A stretch of DNA of 64,000 nucleotides from Synaphobranchus kaupii (taxonomy: Eukaryota; Chordata; Actinopteri; Anguilliformes; Synaphobranchidae). The notes beneath the pieces were generated by a model. It searched no databases and was not told the origin of the DNA. It was given only the letters and a program-made list of their open reading frames with translations. Both the position numbers and the translations under genes were made by a program. Shown piece after piece: positions 38,665 through 52,009 of the stretch. The stretch's first letter is position 1. Every line of letters begins with the position of its first letter. The stretch covers positions 20,311,218 to 20,375,217 of the forward strand of contig CM056391.1 of the NCBI GenBank assembly GCA_029718625.1. Reading direction: 5' to 3'.

Positions 38665-39042
38665 GGGCTGTGTCCAAATCAGAGCCCTATCTGCTGTGTC
38701 CTGTCTCCTGTGTACTGTGTACTGGCAGATGTGTGCTATTTAATGTGTACTGTTTAGTACACAAAAAATATCCTCCATACTATTTTCCAACCGCACACTT
38801 AAGCTGCACCTTATTTTTTTTAATGAAGCTGCGCGTCATATTTAGGCCACCAAACTGTTTGCGTACTTCTTGAAAAGAAGTACTCAGAATATACTCAGCA
38901 AAACCCCGGAAGTAATTATATCATACAGGGGTTTATATCATATACTACATTTAGAGAATATTTTGGCTACTTAACTATCTTGTCCTGTCTACTCAACAAT
39001 CCTACTCAATAGTATAGAAGGGTGCTGATTCGGACACAGCCC
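38665..39042. mobile_element. hAT-like MITE (~378 bp)
   Basis: Inverted termini GGGCTGTGTCCAAATCAG and CTGATTCGGACACAGCCC differ at one base. Inside are GTGTACTGTTTAGTACAC and other TACT/AGTA words typical of this fish MITE type. No coding capacity and no clear 8-bp target duplication was seen, so the superfamily is provisional. Confidence 0.75.
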
Positions 39043-40585
39043 TGGCTTCAGCAGTGGCACAGACTCAGATAAAGTACATTACAAAATGTGAGCCTCTGTG
39101 TACTTTGCATGCAATGCTATCTATGTTGAGAATTTCTATGTGCCTTTGTTAGCAGCATGTACTCTTTACTTCATGAGTTGCAACTGGTCAGAAACTAAAT
39201 AAAGAAAGCAAACATCTTGTCCTCATACGTACATACAAGTAATATTTCTGAGAGACCGAAGAAATATGACCTGATTATTTCAGTAGTGGTATCACTTGTT
39301 ATAGATGCATATAAGCGTGAAGAATATTCTGTAACATGCTTTGTTTTATCACATACACTTTCATATTAGTTACCAGTATATTATGAAATAGCATAACTAC
39401 AATTTTCTATATCAGGTATGCTTGTCATCACACTATTCAAGCAGATCACATATAAAATTAAAAATAATAGGTGCATCTCCAAGATAAGCATGCAGTTATG
39501 TAACTTTAAGCACACGTCCAAAGCCTTCTCAACTTAGACCCATCATAGTCCACCAATTGTAGCTCACCCAATGCAGTAGTTGTCCTTATTGTGGGAAGAT
39601 TAGTGTAGTCATTGTATCTTTGTCCAGATCTTAGCTCATGCATGGGCCATACCAATTGAGAAAAAACACACACTACTGTAACAGTGTTAATGCCTTTCAT
39701 ACTGCACAAGCATGACATTTATTTAAGGGTCTAAAACTAATTTTGCAATGCATAAAACTGATGGAGTACTGTGACACCTGCCACTCAATTTCCTTGTTAA
39801 ATGAGGCACATGTAGGTTCGAAATTTGTACCTTGATTATATGACCATTAACCAGCAGTGCCATACCTCTACCTTACCTACCACCTTCACTCCCACTGCCA
39901 GCCTTAACTGAAGACCAAGCCATGTGCACCTAGTTCAGACCTCTTATAGTTCAGCCAGTTACAATATAAACAACACAATAAATTCTCACATAGAAAACTT
40001 TCTCCCCTGTATGTTTAGAGCCTGGGTGTTGGAGAGGCTTAACTGGAGACAAATGGAGTCTTCTGGTGAGGGTAGCCGCTAATTCACCGAAACCACTAGA
40101 GCTTGCATAGCTACTGAGGTAAAAGCTGAACTGAAGAGAAAACATCTGTTTACAAAAAAACAAACAAAAAAAAATCTATGGACTCTTGCAGTCAACGTCA
40201 ACAAGATTCCTTTCTGTCTGCCTCCTGTTATATAATAATGGGGTATATTATATAATATAACGGCTGGGGTTAGGCAGACTGGTTTCATCGAGTCATTCTT
40301 TTTTTCTTTGACCACAAGAGCTTGTTGCTCCAATCCAGCTTTTATGTTCTGCTTTGTTGGATTTCTTTCCAAATTTACAGACGTACAATAGCCCCCTTAA
40401 ACCATTGTTTGCTTTTTATGATTTTCTTCAGTCCATCAGTCCACAATCAGCAACATACTGTCAGAAGAGGCTAATGAAGCGCTCACTATTCACTGTAAAC
40501 AAACGAAGTTACACTGGCTAGAAAAATCCTGACCTCTCTTTATTCAAAAGCTTTTTAGCCATTAACCCATTTGAGATTATAAGAT
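39043..40585. other. Spacer without recognised genes
   Basis: No exon-like frame or clear repeat boundary. The short ORFs at 39506-40372 overlap each other on one strand in different frames without family resemblance. Confidence 0.55.
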
Positions 40586-40587
40586 CC

Positions 40588-40945
40588 ATCCATTATCCAT
40601 TAACCCGCTTATTCCTGGTCAGGGTCACGGTGGGTGCTGGAGCCTATCCCAGCATGCATCGGGCGAGAGGCAGGAATACACCCTGGACAGGCCGCCAATC
40701 CATCACAGGGCACATACACCATTCACTCACACACTCATACCTATGGGCAATTTAGAGTCTACAATTAGCCTAACCTGCATGTCTTTGGACTGTGGGAGGA
40801 AACCGGAGTACCCGGAGGAAACCCACGCGGACACGGGGAGAACATGCAAACTCCACACAGAAAGGCCCTCGGCCGGGATTCAAACTCGGTACCTTCTTGC
40901 TGTGAGGCGACAGTGCTAACCACTGCACCACCGTGCCGCCCCGAT
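40588..40945. repeat. Widespread teleost interspersed repeat (LINE 3'-type), probably on the minus strand
   Basis: Contains GGTGGGTGCTGGAGCCTATC, CATGTCTTTGGACTGTGGGA, GGAGTACCCGGAGGAAACCC and GAACATGCAAACTCCACACA, a block found in many copies across fish genomes. Family assignment is from memory and uncertain. No coding part is present. Confidence 0.8.
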
Positions 40946-42249
40946 TATAAGGTAATTTATGCCATTTGTGTCTTCATACTGTTTTGGGACAGTGACTCCT
41001 GAATTGTATTAGAAGGAATAGCAAAATATATTTTGTTCTACCTGTATTTTTCTACTTCACCTAAATTGTAACTCATCATTGTGCAGCAAGTAGCCTATAC
41101 TTCTGCACACTGGAGACGTTACATAATAGTCCTCTTGGGGCACAAATAGATTGTGACCTAATTCGGTTACACTGTAGTGAAAATCCCACAAAATAATGTT
41201 TTCCACTATTTTTTCAATGTTCCTGGGTGAAGCGACTGCATGGAATATTACCATAGCAAACACATGGTAAAGTTTAAATGGGGAAAAAAGCCTACAACAC
41301 AGCAATTAGTAATCTGGGGACAGAGACCATATCCTGTTTTGGTGGGCTAGGGCTAGGGTACAGTTTAGTTTCTAAAGATCCCCTTCTGTTCCAGAAGGAG
41401 CCACAGTCCTCCCCCGCCTCACCACGGTGTGATTCACTGTTTACTTAGACAGGAAGGCTGCTGCTCCTCCAGTACTTGCAGCTAAATATCTGTGGAGTCG
41501 GTTGTGGTTTTAGGGAGGGGTGTGTTTTCCCTGACAGCCAAATTCTAAATCAAGAGGCAAGTTTAAACGAAAGCCGGTAGGAGGAAAAGTGCACTGGACT
41601 TTTCCTCACCACCGTTTCCTCAGGGCTGTCTAGTTTCTCAAACATGTCCGCCCTGACCTCAGTGAGTCGTGTCTGAGACTCATATTCAGATCCCTACCTC
41701 TCCTCAGCCTCCCACAGGGAGTCTGCCCATTTCTGAACCCAAAACAATACAGGCGGGAAGGTGTCATAAACGATGTTGGCTTTGGCCCTCTGTCCTGTCT
41801 GTAGCGAGGTCAAAAATAGAGTTTACGAAGAGCTGTGACAGGAGGTGGAGCAGACTAAAGATGTTTTTGGTGGAAAAGGAATTTGACCTACATGTTGTCA
41901 ACAAAGCCCCCAAGTTTTCACAGTTATTACACCTTATGTTGACAACACACCTGCAAACGTCTGCTCAGTTTTACCCATTTAACAAAAAATCTAAAATATA
42001 CATGCTAGAATATACAGGAAATGAAAGTCTGTTGAGACATGAACATAATAAGCATGTTTTTAGATGAGAGAATTGTATCTTCTGAGGCATTACCACACAC
42101 CTGACTGGGATTTTTGGGCCATAAAAACATCTCTGCCCTCATTGAAACTATCGTTTTATTATTATTTCCTCCACTGTATGCTAATTTACATAGCTCTCTC
42201 ACCAAACGATTATGGTCCAATCAACTTGTTCTGTCAATGCATCGAACAT

Positions 42250-43080
42250 ATTAACATCTGTATGCGCCAAATTTTTTTGCAGTTAAACAAGAATAAAACT
42301 GAGATCATTGTTTTTGGAGCTCACGATAAAAGACTGAGAGTCAGTGTTCACCTTTATTCCCTGTCCCTTCAGACTAATACCCAGGTTAGAAATCTTGGTG
42401 TAATCTTGGACTCATGTGAGCCATCACAGGTACTTCTTGTGTTTAACATTCTCGGGTATGTATAATTCTATTTCAATTCAATTTCGATTCAATTTAAATA
42501 CCCATATCAATTCAATAACAAAATCAGCTTACTATCACCTAAAAAACATAGCAAGAATCAGGGACTTTATGCCTAAACAGGACCTAGAAAAGCTTATTCA
42601 TGCCTTTATCTCCAGCAAATTGGATTATTGTAATGGCTTATTTACAGGCCTATCAAAAAAAGTGATTTGCCAACTGCAACTTATTCAAAATGCTAAGTCT
42701 TAACAAAAACAAGGAAATTTGATCGTATCACGCCAATTCTTAGGTCTATACACTGGCTCCCAATCAAGCAGAGAATTAACTTCAAAGCATTGCTGCTTGT
42801 GTACAAGTCACTAAATGGGCTAGGGCCTTCATATGTCTCTGATCTGCTCTTGTCATACGAACCCCCCAGAGCCCTAAGGCCATCTGATGCTGGCTTATTA
42901 ACCATTCCAAGAGTTAAAAAACAAAACACTGAGAGGCAGCTTTCTGTTACTATGCTACTCACAGCTGGAACAAACTCCCAGAAGATATGAGAAATGCCCA
43001 AACTCTAATCACTTTTAAAACTAAGCTAAAAACATTCATGTTCTGCACCGCATATACTTAAATCTTTGCAGATTGTTTTA
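42250..43080 (+). mobile_element. L2/CR1-like LINE fragment (ORF2 C-terminal half)
   Basis: Broken frames read in order: NKNKTEIIVFGA, VRNLGVILDS, LIHAFISSKLDYCNGL, ITPILRSIHWLPIKQRINFK, then ALLLVYKSLNGLGPSYVSDL and RALRPSDAGLLTIPRVK. These are hallmarks of the region after the YADD box in fish L2-type elements. At least two frameshifts separate them, and the YADD box itself is missing. Confidence 0.88.
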
Positions 43081-43608
43081 ATTGTTCTTCTAATTAAAAC
43101 TGTTTTTAACTTTTTTTTTTAACATTAACACTGTTTTTAACGTATTAAGATTGTTTTCCATTCTAATTTACTTTTTATATAATGTCTTTCTATGTCTCAT
43201 GTAAAGCTTTGTATTGTAATAACAAAATCACCAACCAAAATAAAAATGTCAAAGACAAACAACACTGTATCTTTTTGAATGGCTTAAAATATAGTCATTA
43301 CAAAATATTGAATTTAAATATTATCTACAGTGCTCATGATCTCTTCGGCAGTCAGCAGTAGTCAAAATATTACATACATTTAAATAAAATTAATTCCTTA
43401 ATCTTCCATTTTTATACCAACATATTGAGGGCAATTATCAATAACTGATATTTGAAAACAAATATAATGCAAATTAAATTAGAGCATTTAAGCCAAATTT
43501 CATGTGTTTTATGTTTTATGCAGAACCATTTACAGATCTCTACTGCCATCTAGCCCATTTTGTTTAAAAGTTTTCTTGCAATGCACCAGTAGGCTAATTC
43601 ATCACTGT

Positions 43609-44716
43609 ATATACACCAATCAGCCACAACATTAAAACCACTGACAGGTGAAGTGAATAACATTGATTATCTCGTTGTTATTTTGGTTCTGTACTCTAGC
43701 ACTTTGAGTGACAATGAGGTTGAAGTGCAGATGGTCAGCTTTAATTTGAGGGTATGTTCATCCATATCGGATGAACCGTTTAGAAATTATAGAACCTTTT
43801 GTACATAGTCCCCCCCATTTTTTGGCATCAAAAAATATTGGACATTTTAACATAATGTAGAATAAAGTAATATTTTTAAATATTTGGTCGAATGTCCTTT
43901 GCATGCCTTGACTTCCTGATGTCTGTGACCCAACAATATCAAAAGACTCTTGATATCTTATTTTCTGGTACTCCTTTCTGGTATTTCTGGCAGCAGAGTG
44001 ATGGTTTAAGGCTTGTCTGATACGTCAGACCCTTGATGACTTAGAGCCAGTTAGCCAACCATGTGTTCCATACTGTTACAGTGTAATTTACAGCTAAATC
44101 TAGTCCCACCCCCCCAATTCCCATAAAGATCCATTCAAATACAAATCACTTGTAGGAGTACCAGAAAATAAGATTCTTTTGATATTGTTGGGTCACACAG
44201 ACATCAGGAAGTCAAGACATGCAAAGGATATGTGACCAAATATAAAAAATTACTTTATTCTACATTATGTTAAACTGTCCAATATTTTTGATGCCCAAAA
44301 ATGGTGGGGACTATGTACAAAAGGTTCTATAATTTCTAAATGGTTCATAAACCCACCCCCCAATTCCCATAGAGATCCATTCAAATGCAGAGACATTATA
44401 GTATCTCTTGTAAGAGTACCAGAAAATAAGATATCAAGAGTCTTTTGATGTTGTTGGGTCACAGACATCAGGAAGTCAAGGCATGCAAAGGATATGCGAC
44501 CAAATATTAAAAATTATTACTTTATTCTACATTATGTTAAACTGTCCAATATTTTCTGATGCCCAAAAATGGGGGGGGAGGGGGGGTTATATACCAAAGG
44601 TTCTATAATTTCTAAACTCAAAGTGCTAGAGTACAGAACCAAAATAACAATGAGATAATCAATGTTATTCACTTCACCTGTCAGTGGTTTTAATGTTGTG
44701 GCTGATCGGTGTATAT
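43609..44716. mobile_element. Tc1-type MITE with 100-bp terminal inverted repeats and a rearranged core
   Basis: The left terminus (43609-43708), including ACACCAATCAGCCACAACAT, is matched in reverse complement by 44617-44716 with one or two differences. The core holds a tandem duplication of about 240 bp and an inverted copy of part of it (43790-43985). Part of this core also occurs in the MITE at 31673-32455, whose ends are unrelated. No transposase frame. Confidence 0.93.
44100..44575. repeat. Tandem duplication (~240 bp, 2 copies) inside the MITE core
   Basis: Both copies run from CCACCCCCCAATTCCCAT through AAAATAAGAT, GACATCAGGAAGTCAAG and ATGTTAAACTGTCCAATATT. They differ by small indels and about 5-10 percent substitutions. 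Confidence 0.85.
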
Positions 44717-45504
44717 GCACAAATTTCAAGTTTGATCCTGCACAGAATTATGTTTATGATTGATCAAAACTTGTTTTGGTGCTGTTGCTTCCACAAAAAG
44801 CTTAAACCAGCTGTGTACATGTCTTTGTGGCTTTCTGCGTTAAGAAAACACTCAACAAATCTCCTTAAACTTACAAACATCATAAAATATGTTGAATTAT
44901 CAGTGATGCTCTCAGCCTTCAAAATAACATATGAACAAACTTGTATCCTTACATAATGAAGTGTGAAGCACAGCTTTGCTGTTTCCACAACCCTGTAGAC
45001 AAGCTTACACTGGCCCAACATGGCCCCCTGCAGGCTGCATGGAGGGCCCTCTGGAATTGCACATGGGGTGCTGCAGGCCCCACAGGCATTCATTTGGGAA
45101 GTCCACACTTCTATCCTCAGTACTGGCAATGCACATTGCCCAGACCTACCCCACAGATGCTCTGGGCAGCCCACTGCATGCTCACACCAAATCCTCACTG
45201 CAGTTGAGCCCTTCAGAAGTGTTAACATCTATAGATGATTTGATGTGCATTGCTGTGTGTAATTCATCCCACCCAAATGAAGGTTGAGATACTAAGAACA
45301 TCTATACACAAGTATGATTCAAGAAACACAAATTAAGTTCACCTATGTTCATCTTAAACATATTCACTTTTGTAAGAGTGTGAATATGTAGTTTAATGAC
45401 CATTATTGATTAAAATGAACACTCTTTCCAAGAGTGGGCTAGGGTAAGCATTCCAATGCCCACATTATCTATGCCCGAAGTGTCAAGTTTAAACCAACTG
45501 ATAT

Positions 45505-45570
45505 ACATACAATCAATCAATCAAATCAAAAAATACTTTATTGATCCCCGCAGGGAAATTGTAATACCCG
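45505..45570. repeat. LINE 3'-UTR-like fragment
   Basis: AAAAAATACTTTATTGATCC followed by CCGCAGGGAAATTGTAATAC is a common fish LINE tail motif. Only this short piece is recognisable. Confidence 0.5.
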
Positions 45571-47900
45571 AGAATGTTAAACACAAGAAGTACCTGTGAT
45601 GGCTCACATGAGCAAATAAGTTCAGCCCTACTGTTAGTTCATGTTTTGCAAATACACTCACAGAAAAATGTTTTTGTGGAATATATGTAGTGAGGTTTGG
45701 TCACTTTTATTCAGAATTAATTAAGTTCAACACTCAATTAGAATTCTATAGGTCAGTAGAGCCCAACTTAGTGAAATAACCGAGACATGACAATGGGTTG
45801 GAAAAATGGCATATTCTATGTTTTATTGGCTACAACTATGAATATGTGAATAATAGAAACAATAATTGATGTAACATGATATATATTCTATGACTTAATC
45901 CTAATCAGAGGAAATGATAATTATGTGACGGCTAAATATAGAAGCTAACAATCCTACCATTAACAAAGTTTAGTTTGTGTTAGGGGTTAACGACATGCTA
46001 AACTATATTTTGTGGTTAGCTCGTTTTATCAGTCTCATACATATAAAGTTTTAACAGTGTAAAACTATAAGGTCAGGGAAATTGGCTATTCCCGACCGAA
46101 ACGTGCATAGCAAAACAAAATACAAACAAAAGTAGGCCTCAACTGGGTATTACAAGTTTTATGCTAGCCTATCAATTGATGTCAGTGCTAAAAAAAATGC
46201 ATTTCAATACTTAACGGTAACAAAGGGAGGCCAGTCCTGATTCCGTAAGTGATGTCAGCTCGTCAGCTGGTCCAAGGTCCCGGCAGGTGCGTGGACTCCT
46301 GGAGACTTCTTCAACGAAGTCGGGTCACAACAGATTTCCAGTCAGGTCGACGTGGACGTGCACAGATCTCCACTTGGGTCCGGCCGCAAGGGAGATAGTA
46401 GAGGAACAGTTTGAAGAAACGTGTCCTCAAAACAGCTGTTGAGAATAAACCAGCTTGGTTTATTTCGTGGACAGTGGCAGGCCAACTCTGTCTCTGTGAT
46501 CAGGCGAGATGCAGGTTGGGAAACGCAGAAGTCCGTCAGGGTTGCATTGGTGCGTCTGGTAGGGGTAAGACTGCGTCTTTCCCACCAGAGCAAAGTTGGT
46601 AAAGTTTCATGGGTTTTTATGCTCACTGACAAGCCCAAACCCGTTTCCTTGGAACCATCAATAAACACAGATGGATCAGCCATTTCCAATCACCTCATGG
46701 TGTGCGTGCGTGTGTTAAATTGGGGTCCCCCTCTCCTTCTCAAAAGAGGGGGGAGTTCCTGCCCAACCCGGTGCCTGATCAATCAAGCAGTCTGTGTTCA
46801 TCTCAGAGTCACATGAAGAATGTGGACAGACACTCCATTGTGCCTCAGTTGATCAGGAGTGTTAATTGTGAATGACTCCAGGAGGCCCAGTCTCATGATC
46901 AGAAAGCCAGAGTCCCAAAATGTCCCTGTGTAACCATTACATATAGCAAGCATTTATCTGGTAAGAACCTCTGACAAGATAAATATCTGGATAAATGTGA
47001 AAGGAATATAATTGGTATATTCAACAATATTTAGTTTCACTTTCAAATACTTGCAACTTTCTCCCCAGTAAATCTTGTTTGTTACCACATGAAATTAGAG
47101 TAATAATTCTTAATTCAGAGTTCAGACAGGTTCCAAGTTAATACCAACACATGTTGGACACTATTTCTTGACCTTTGTGGAACCATTTCTGTGTATGACC
47201 AAATAGTTTTGTTTCCTGAATGTCCTTCAGAGATTTAAGCTAGTTCACATTAATTGGAAATAAACTATTTATTTCTCTTGGTGCATTAAAACAATATTTT
47301 ACAATGGCTTTAGTCTTTTGACTTTAATAGAATAATGGACATACATTTAGACAATTTGTAATAAGATTTGATTTGAAACACTTTATTCAATATAGGACTG
47401 TCTGGTTTCCATATTTGGGATTCATTAACAAACATTGGAACACTACATTGCAAAGGGATTGCTTTAAAGCATTTTAACATGTTGAAATTTACAGACTAAC
47501 ACCAGTGATAAATGAAATCAATCTCAAAATAAATGACCCACACATATACCTTACAATCTAATTCAGAATTCAAATTCTCAAATTTGATTTGATTTAACAA
47601 AATGTGCACATCTACAAATGGGTCACCCTGGTATCATACTGATCAAAGCTTCACAATTCACCATTCAATTATTTTCCATTGTAAAGTATATTGTACTGAA
47701 GCATTGACTGTACCTTGTGTTAAATAAGTTTAAATAAATAAGACTACATGTTAAACAAAACGGCTTTTAATTATTAGAAATGCATTAGATGACTGGAATC
47801 TACAAGGTTTACATCCTGTAGCTTAAAAGTAAATATTTCAAAATAGGAGATCACAAGTGACACAAAATGAAAAATCATATGCAATGTTCTGATATGTTAA
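45571..47900. other. Spacer without recognised genes
   Basis: A GC-richer island at about 46210-46830 holds overlapping ORFs on both strands without family motifs and may be an unidentified repeat. The rest is AT-rich, and its right end may include the bloc1s6 3' UTR. Confidence 0.5.
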
Positions 47901-48277
47901 TGTACTTCATACCTGGCACAGTAAGACATGTTATATCCTCACTTCTATGGCACTTTCTTGGGTCTCAATAGCTGAATAAATGTTAATATTCATGAAAATC
48001 TTAATTAGGCCTAAATAAAAAATACCAGTTTAAAACCAGTTCCATTGGGGCACCAAGACTTCAATCAATTAACAAGGAAATGAAGTCCACATCAGAAATA
48101 TTTTAATTCCTAAAATTGTATTACGTACAGTAATACTGTTTTGGGGGCTTGCAGAACCTCATACAGTGGCCCTATTCTGTCTACAATGCTACCTCTAGAA
48201 TAAAGGCAAGGTTCTGGCAGCTTCACTGGACACATGCCATTAACGTGAATGATGGCATTTCACAGTTATAGGTGGAC

Positions 48278-49554
48278 CTATGTCCTTTTGGCAGGTTTTG
48301 CAGTGAGCTGCCTCTCTCTTTCAAGCTCCTTCTCACGCTGTTGCTCTTTTTCAAGGGCTTCTTTCTGTCTCTGCTGCTGAAGTTTCAAAGCTCTTTTCTG
48401 TGAACAATGAGAAGACAAAAACCATTTTAGAAAGGTAGAAGTAGAAACATACACACACTCATCTTCACAGATGCTGGAATCAAGGATAAAATGGAGTAGA
48501 TTGATGAGAAGCAAAACATTGGTCAATGCTCTCAAAATGCATTAGCCTAATGCACAAGAACGGTTTAATTTATGAATTTTGGGAGCATAAAACTACATGC
48601 TACTACTTTACTATTTTAATCTTCAATCCACCATTTAAATCAAGTGGAGTTAATCGCCGTATTGAAATTGTTGAGTGTGCAGATCATTAGGTTACAATGA
48701 AAAATCACAAACCTTTAGTTTTGTTGTTTTCTCATGAAGCATCATCATTTCTTTACGTATGCTTACTAATTTATTATGATAGAACTTTGCCTCTGTAAAC
48801 TGAAACAAAGATTGCGGTTAGAAATAAAAATGTTGCTGTAGGCCTATGCTCGAATTTTACAACAAAAATTTTTATTAAGATACACTCACCAGTGAATGCA
48901 TGTCCAGCAGTGAATTGCACTCTCTGAATTTTGTTATTTCTTGTTCCAGTGTATCAAGCAATATCCCCTGATTTTGTCTGGTGGGGATTACAAAACAATT
49001 AACAAGTAAGAGTAAAATTAACAAGAATAAAACAAGTATTTTTATTGAATCTCAATCATATACACAAGCACTGAGAAATGCTTACGTTAATTCCTGAAGG
49101 GCCCGTTTTGAATTCTGTAGGTCAGGTAAGTAATGAGAAATTAGTCCATTGGTTAGCTTCTCAACAGCCTGCTTATCCACATATACTATGTCCTCCAGAG
49201 GGCTTAATTCTTCACATAATGAGCTGGAGTCTGTAAAAGCAAAGTTTGGTGGTAGGCAACAAAAATAAACAAGATTTTTTTTTAAAAGAAAATCACAAAT
49301 CCTTATTCGTGGTTGTTTTATGCTAACACTTAAAATGACATACACATGAAATGGCCCTACCATGCATGACCTGACTTATGTTTCTCTTCGACTGATACTG
49401 TTTTAATGTGATGCCAGATAGACTGCTTATCCAAACTAGTCAATCAATGATAAAAATAAAAGAAATTCCCATAGACACCTTTGTGGTCGCTGCTCAGTGC
49501 AGGGTTAGTCTGCGATGATGAGGGCTGCTCCTCCTCCCTCCCCTCTTGCTCCAT
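48278..49554 (-). CDS. bloc1s6: Pallidin, BLOC-1 subunit 6; 5 coding exons, 171 aa
   Basis: Subunit of the BLOC-1 complex, which sorts cargo from endosomes to melanosomes, platelet granules and other lysosome-related organelles; loss causes Hermansky-Pudlak type 9 in humans. Exons: 49479-49554, 49086-49230, 48890-48977, 48713-48799, 48278-48397; 516 bases, in frame. The N-terminus is acidic and poorly conserved (MEQEGREEEQPSSS). The conserved core follows: VEKLTNGLISHYLPDL, ILLDTLEQEITKFRECNS, FYHNKLVSIRKEMMMLHEKT. A highly charged coiled-coil C-terminus (residues about 135-171) ends in AKPAKRT. Human pallidin is 172 aa. It is divergently arranged with slc30a4, as in the human 15q21 order. 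Confidence 0.96.
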
Positions 49555-50532
49555 TGGATATTCTCTCAATCTACATAGACCAGCAAAGATGGTTCCTTCA
49601 GAAGGTTAAAACAGAAACAAATTGGTAAGCAATTTCATCTAAAGAAATGCGGATATGGGTGTTGCTTCAGGCTCCATTGTGGAGTTTTTATGCCAGCTTG
49701 TAACTTACACACGCAGTCACACTATCGAGCTCAAATCATCTCCAAAACATAATATCTCAAGACATGTCCGCACACCATCGTTTGCTAGCAAGCTAGCTAC
49801 CTAGCTAACGTTTATGACACACGGCCTTAGTGAAGCAGCTAAATCGCCAATAAAAAATACAATGCAAATAATGTTTGTTAGTTATCCTTCATCCTTTCCA
49901 TCTTAAATATCAGCAAGTTCCGACTGAGAATCTTACTCCGCATACCATCAACAATTCAAATCCTTCTCGCTATTCCGGTAACGTTAGAAGTATACAATGA
50001 AAACAACTCATGTGACTTTAATTCGACTCATGTGACTCACTGTGCAGGCAACCAAACTACCCGTTCGCTTGTGGAAACCTGCTGTGTAGACTACAAACTC
50101 AGGGCAAAAAAACTGACTCTGGATCAGTTCAATCTCTTCGTACAGAACGGCTATCGCTAGGCTGAGGCCAGGAGTTGGTGATTCTGGATCAGTGTTTGTG
50201 GTGGTATAGTTTTTGTCAAATATTAGAAAAGTTAGCTAATGGATAACTAATCGGCCAACAAGCTAGATGTGGAGTGGTTTTACAGTTTTTTTTTATAGAC
50301 CACAGTACTTTCGAATTATGCAGTATAGTTTCAGGTAGCTATAACATCAGCTACCAAACCCACATCGAGGCTGGGTGATGGTAATCATTCGTCATATCAT
50401 ATAGATAGCTAGCGCTTATTCGGTTACATTGTTCATATAAGATTCAGGACGTCATCATCGCATTTTCTGCATTCGCTTCCTGATATGTTGTTTGGTTGTA
50501 ATAAACGGAACGCGACTTCACACAACGACAGG
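49555..50532. promoter_or_regulatory. Head-to-head promoter region of bloc1s6 and slc30a4
   Basis: About 1 kb separates the bloc1s6 start from a likely slc30a4 non-coding first exon ending at a GTGAGT donor (50532/50533). A minus-strand acceptor-like CTATGTAG just upstream of the bloc1s6 ATG suggests its 5' UTR is also spliced. AACGTTAGC words occur at 49780-49815 and 50600. Both transcription starts are inferred. Confidence 0.45.
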
Positions 50533-50889
50533 GTGAGTTGCATTTTCCATTGAAATAAATGTATGTGATCTCAATACTGATTTGTTTCTCTTAACGTTAG
50601 CTGTTATTGTTGCTTGGTAGTAATAGCTTGTTGTGTCATTTTGCAGACATGGTTGTCCAAACGATAGACTGTAGAAAAAAACAAAAACATTTGGCTATAG
50701 CTGGCAGCTCACAGCACAATTAGGGGTATTGGACAATACTTTACAAGCAAACGTTTAACAACCAGCAAGCGGACTAGGCTACTATCTTATCGCAGAAGAG
50801 ACTCGTTGTTCTATTACGAGCTAACGTTAGCTGTGTGGGGATGGCTTAACTAGACTACCTGATTAAATCTTGCAGGCTACGGCTACGAT

Positions 50890-51200
50890 TATTTTTGGAA
50901 TTTATTTATTTAACCAGGTTAGTCTCATTGAGATTAAAAATATATTTTTCAAGAGAGACCTGGCCAAGGAACCAACAATATATTTCAGACACTACAAAAA
51001 ATTACAACATTTAACATACAAGCAGACAATCATATTTAATCTTATTTTCCAATAAGATTCCAACAATCATATTGAATCTTATTTTCCAATTGGTTTGTCA
51101 TTTATGTAAAGTCTCAACAGAAAATTTTTATTTAACACAATCGTCATTGTTCAAATATGTTGCCCTTCTTGTATGGTAATAGTGTTTAATCTGCACTTTC
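50890..51200. repeat. Interspersed repeat, copy A of a direct duplication
   Basis: Begins with TTAACCAGGTTAGTCTCATT and GAGAGACCTGGCCAAGGAAC, a common fish repeat. From 51004 to 51196 it matches 54661-54859 at roughly 90 percent. Inside, CAATCATATTGAATCTTATT-like words repeat in tandem. Confidence 0.8.
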
Positions 51201-51453
51201 CGCTAAATCTGTTCAACAAAGATGACATGGACACTATGGATCTCACGTGAGCAGCCAGAACTGTTGCATAGCCAACTTCTCAGTTGTCAGTCAGCAATGA
51301 GCTGTTGCAGCACTTATTTGTGTCTGCATAAAATCTTAATCACTTTCATAAGGTAGCCTATTTATCTAACACATTCTGAACATAAATTGGTTACCTTATT
51401 GGACACAAGTCAAGAGGTTGTCCTCAGTAACTACCTTAGTTTCTGGTCCACAG

Positions 51454-52002
51454 ACCCCTTTTCCACCAACACGAACCTAGTTCTGGTTCTGGGCTGGTGC
51501 TAGTCTCGGTTCACAGTTGGTTCAACTTGCGAACCTTCTAAGAACCGGTTTGCTTTTCCACGGGTTAGCCACGTCATTACGTCACTGTATACGTCTGTAT
51601 ATGTCTCCGCATTACCAGCAACGCTAGCGCCAACTTCAAGCACACTTAGCACAGCAACAACAATGGCGGACTACATCGCATCTCTAGCATTGCTCCTGGC
51701 TTTGCGTGCCTACATTGGCATCCAAACATGACTGGTCCAACATATTTTTGCTGCTCATATGCTGAAGCGCTGTTTTTAAAAAAAAATGGCGATCACAAAG
51801 TTTAGTTTGTCTTGGTTGGCCCCCAGCCCCTGACGTGAATGAAGCGGTTCTTGGTTCTAGACCAGCTAAGTGTTGGTGCCGCTCTGGAACCAGTTTTCCT
51901 GGCCGAGAGCCGGTGCTTTTGCTGTCAAAACGTGAAAGATCTGGTTCGAGATTAGGCACCGGCTCCAAACCGGCCCTTGAAGTTGCTTGGTGGAAAAGGG
52001 GT
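51454..52002. mobile_element. DNA-transposon MITE with ACCCCTTTTCCACCA ends
   Basis: The left terminus ACCCCTTTTCCACCAA and right terminus TTGGTGGAAAAGGGGT are inverted except one base. Subterminal words are also mirrored (GAACCGGTTTGC, CCAAACCGGCCC, TTCTGGTTCTGG, AACCAGTTTTCC). No clear target duplication was found, so the superfamily (hAT or other) is open. Confidence 0.8.
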
Positions 52003-52009
52003 AGTTGTG

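Noticed and set aside
44764..45228. 154-codon minus-strand ORF, the longest in the window
   Set aside because: No family motifs, dense overlapping ORFs on the other strand in two frames, and no splice or promoter context; a chance ORF in a GC-richer patch.
46342..46816. Overlapping ORFs of 115-131 codons
   Set aside because: Open on both strands without recognisable domains; more likely an unannotated repeat or chance.
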